Virus record (IMG/VR): IMGVR_UViG_3300025889_000982
Coordinates: 1-23,281 of that record
Reading direction: 5' to 3' (one strand)
DNA: 23,281 nt
Source of the DNA: a virus
Shown here: positions 21,846-23,281 of the stretch, one piece after another
How the letters are laid out: every line of letters begins with the position of its first letter
How positions within the stretch are numbered: the stretch's first letter is position 1
The notes under the pieces: generated by a model
The model's input: only the letters and a program-made list of their open reading frames with translations
Told to the model about the DNA's origin: nothing
Databases searched by the model: none
Made by a program: the position numbers and the translations under genes

Positions 21846-23281
21846 TGGCGGCTACTGGCTTTACCCCAATCTCGCTGTACTACAGCACTACGGCTTCTGC
21901 TACGCCTTCTGCTGGCAACTTGGTTGCTGGTGAGTTGGCGCTTAACACCACTGATGAGAAGCTGTACTTTAAGAACGCATCTGGCACGGTGAAGTTGTTG
22001 GCTTCTAACGCGGCCACCACGCCAGTGACCCCCGGCGGTTCTAATACACAAGTACAGTATAACTCAAGCGGCTCTTTTGCGGGTTCTTCAAACCTGACGT
22101 TTGACGGCACTAGCCTAACCCTTGGTGGCAATCCAACCCTCTCTGGCGGCACAGCCAACGGAGTAACCTATCTGAATGGCTCAAAGGTTTTGACAAGTGG
22201 CTCTGCGCTTACTTTTGATGGTGCTAACATTATTGTAAATGCCACTACTCCAGCGTACTTTACAGGCACTTCAAACCTTGCACAGGTTTCTATAAATCGT
22301 TCACCATCTACAGGCGCAATATTTAACGCAAGTCAATCTGCGGCTTATCTGAATATTGATGGTGCAAGCGGTGGTAGTTCATTTCAGTTTGTTGTTGCTT
22401 CTGCGGCTAACACGCAACCATCAGAACAAATGCGCCTAACCAGCACAGGGTTGGGTATTGGTACAAGTTCGCCTTCTACAAAACTTCATGTTGCTGGAAG
22501 TTCAGCGGGCGTTGAAGCATTGTTTTCGTACTCTAGCGGTACACCAACAATTGCAATTGGAAACAGCGCAACCACATACAACACGCAGATTGGTTACAAC
22601 GTCACAAGTGAATATGGATATATTCAGGCAGTTGCGGCGGCGGGTGTTTATGATGATATTGCTATCAATCCTAATGGCGGCAATGTAGGTATTGGTACAA
22701 GTAGTCCTTTAAGTAAATTAAATGTGGCGGCTTCTGGTGGAAATTGTTTACTTACATGGACTCAGACAAACGCTGGAACAGATTTGAAAACAGGTTATAT
22801 CCAGCATTATGCGGGAGATTTCTTGTTTGGTCGTAGTACAGACGCAGGCTCAAATACTGATTTGATGACTTTGACACAAGCAGGAAATCTAGGCTTGGGA
22901 GTTACTCCGAGTGCTTGGGGAGGTGGGCAGGTTGGCCTACAAGTAAAAAATGCTTCATTAAGCGGATACTCAAATTCCGCTTATGTGATGGCTAATACAT
23001 ACTACGATGGAACTAGCGAGAAATATATTGCATCTAGTTTTGCTGGTAAATATGCTCAAGCAAGTGGTGCGCACATTTGGTACACAGCCCCATCAGGCAC
23101 AGCAGGAAACGCTATCACCTTTACTCAGGCGATGACTCTGGATGCAAGTGGGAATTTGGGTGTGGGGACTACAACCACAACTGCGGCACGATTAACGCTT
23201 GCATCCACAACGCTACCCGCATTGACACTGCCAAACATTGCTGAGATTGCGACAGTATCTGCAACAGCGGCAACAGGCACG
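21845..23281 (+). CDS. Second tail fibre / spike gene (3' end beyond window)
   Basis: The frame starts at the ATG overlapping the previous stop (TAATG), after GGAGGAAC, and stays open for 479 codons to the right edge. It begins AATGFTPISLYYSTTAS and then LVAGELALNTTDEKLYFKNA, an N-terminus common to phage fibres. GIGTSSP occurs at 204-210 and 282-288, followed by KLHVAG or KLNVAA, and LGVGTTT appears near 437. These repeats form the stalk of many fibres whose C-terminus carries a peptidase S74 auto-cleaving chaperone domain. That domain is not in the window, so it is expected rather than seen. The protein is almost free of Cys and rich in Ser, Thr, Gly and Ala. It should form part of the host-binding apparatus together with the gene before it. 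Confidence 0.78.
   Translation, partial: MAATGFTPISLYYSTTASATPSAGNLVAGELALNTTDEKLYFKNASGTVKLLASNAATTPVTPGGSNTQVQYNSSGSFAGSSNLTFDGTSLTLGGNPTLSGGTANGVTYLNGSKVLTSGSALTFDGANIIVNATTPAYFTGTSNLAQVSINRSPSTGAIFNASQSAAYLNIDGASGGSSFQFVVASAANTQPSEQMRLTSTGLGIGTSSPSTKLHVAGSSAGVEALFSYSSGTPTIAIGNSATTYNTQIGYNVTSEYGYIQAVAAAGVYDDIAINPNGGNVGIGTSSPLSKLNVAASGGNCLLTWTQTNAGTDLKTGYIQHYAGDFLFGRSTDAGSNTDLMTLTQAGNLGLGVTPSAWGGGQVGLQVKNASLSGYSNSAYVMANTYYDGTSEKYIASSFAGKYAQASGAHIWYTAPSGTAGNAITFTQAMTLDASGNLGVGTTTTTAARLTLASTTLPALTLPNIAEIATVSATAATGT

Noticed and set aside
1-23281. tRNA, integrase, attachment site or lysis genes
   Set aside because: Gaps between genes are too short or lack cloverleaf potential, and no protein shows integrase, holin or typical lysozyme motifs. 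These may lie outside the window.

Overview
The window is part of a tailed double-stranded DNA bacteriophage genome (class Caudoviricetes), or a prophage or metagenomic copy of one. Nearly every base from 834 to the right end is coding on the plus strand. The genes follow phage order: replication protein, small and large terminase, portal, scaffold, major capsid protein, head-tail connector, tail fibres. No ribosomal, tRNA or host metabolic genes are visible. No tape-measure, sheath or tail-tube gene is present, and a P22 gp4-like connector is followed closely by fibres, so a short-tailed (podovirus-like) particle is the best guess. The host cannot be read from the sequence. Small proteins with glycine-glycine motifs and a very large polyvalent-type protein resemble uncultured aquatic phages; that is inference from family recognition.

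Layout. (1) 1-383, minus strand: the 5' part of a DUF932 gene that runs off the left edge. (2) 384-833: a divergent control region with a leftward promoter, inverted repeats, phased A-tracts and a hairpin. (3) 834-2921: TOPRIM/superfamily 3 primase-helicase. (4) 2922-3150: a non-coding block with nine GTAAC-core motifs around a 53-nt stretch that has no C, a candidate replication origin or terminase recognition site. (5) 3151-5023: terminase small and large subunits, overlapping. (6) 5038-9873: a 1611-residue multidomain protein with a PcfJ-like segment in the middle, a DUF6973-like His/Asp motif domain at the C-terminus, and a long interior of different base composition. (7) 9877-16370: portal, two small proteins, a GroES-like co-chaperonin, scaffold, a conserved hypothetical, a putative decoration protein and the major capsid protein. 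(8) 16416-19395: small head or accessory proteins, a connector with an inserted beta domain, and a zinc-ribbon protein. (9) 19413-23281: two fibre or adhesin genes, the second cut by the right edge.

How it fits together. The primase-helicase and the adjacent GTAAC block plausibly start DNA replication. TerS and TerL cut and pump DNA through the portal into a capsid built from the major capsid protein on the scaffold, with folding helped by the phage GroES acting on host GroEL. The connector closes the head, and the fibres bind the host. Genes from 3151 onward are closely packed, often with 1-26 bp overlaps or 2-3 bp gaps, as expected of one late operon. Two C(UNCG)G-loop hairpins after the capsid gene and after the glycine-rich protein may adjust transcript levels. 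No lysis genes, DNA polymerase or integrase lie in this window.
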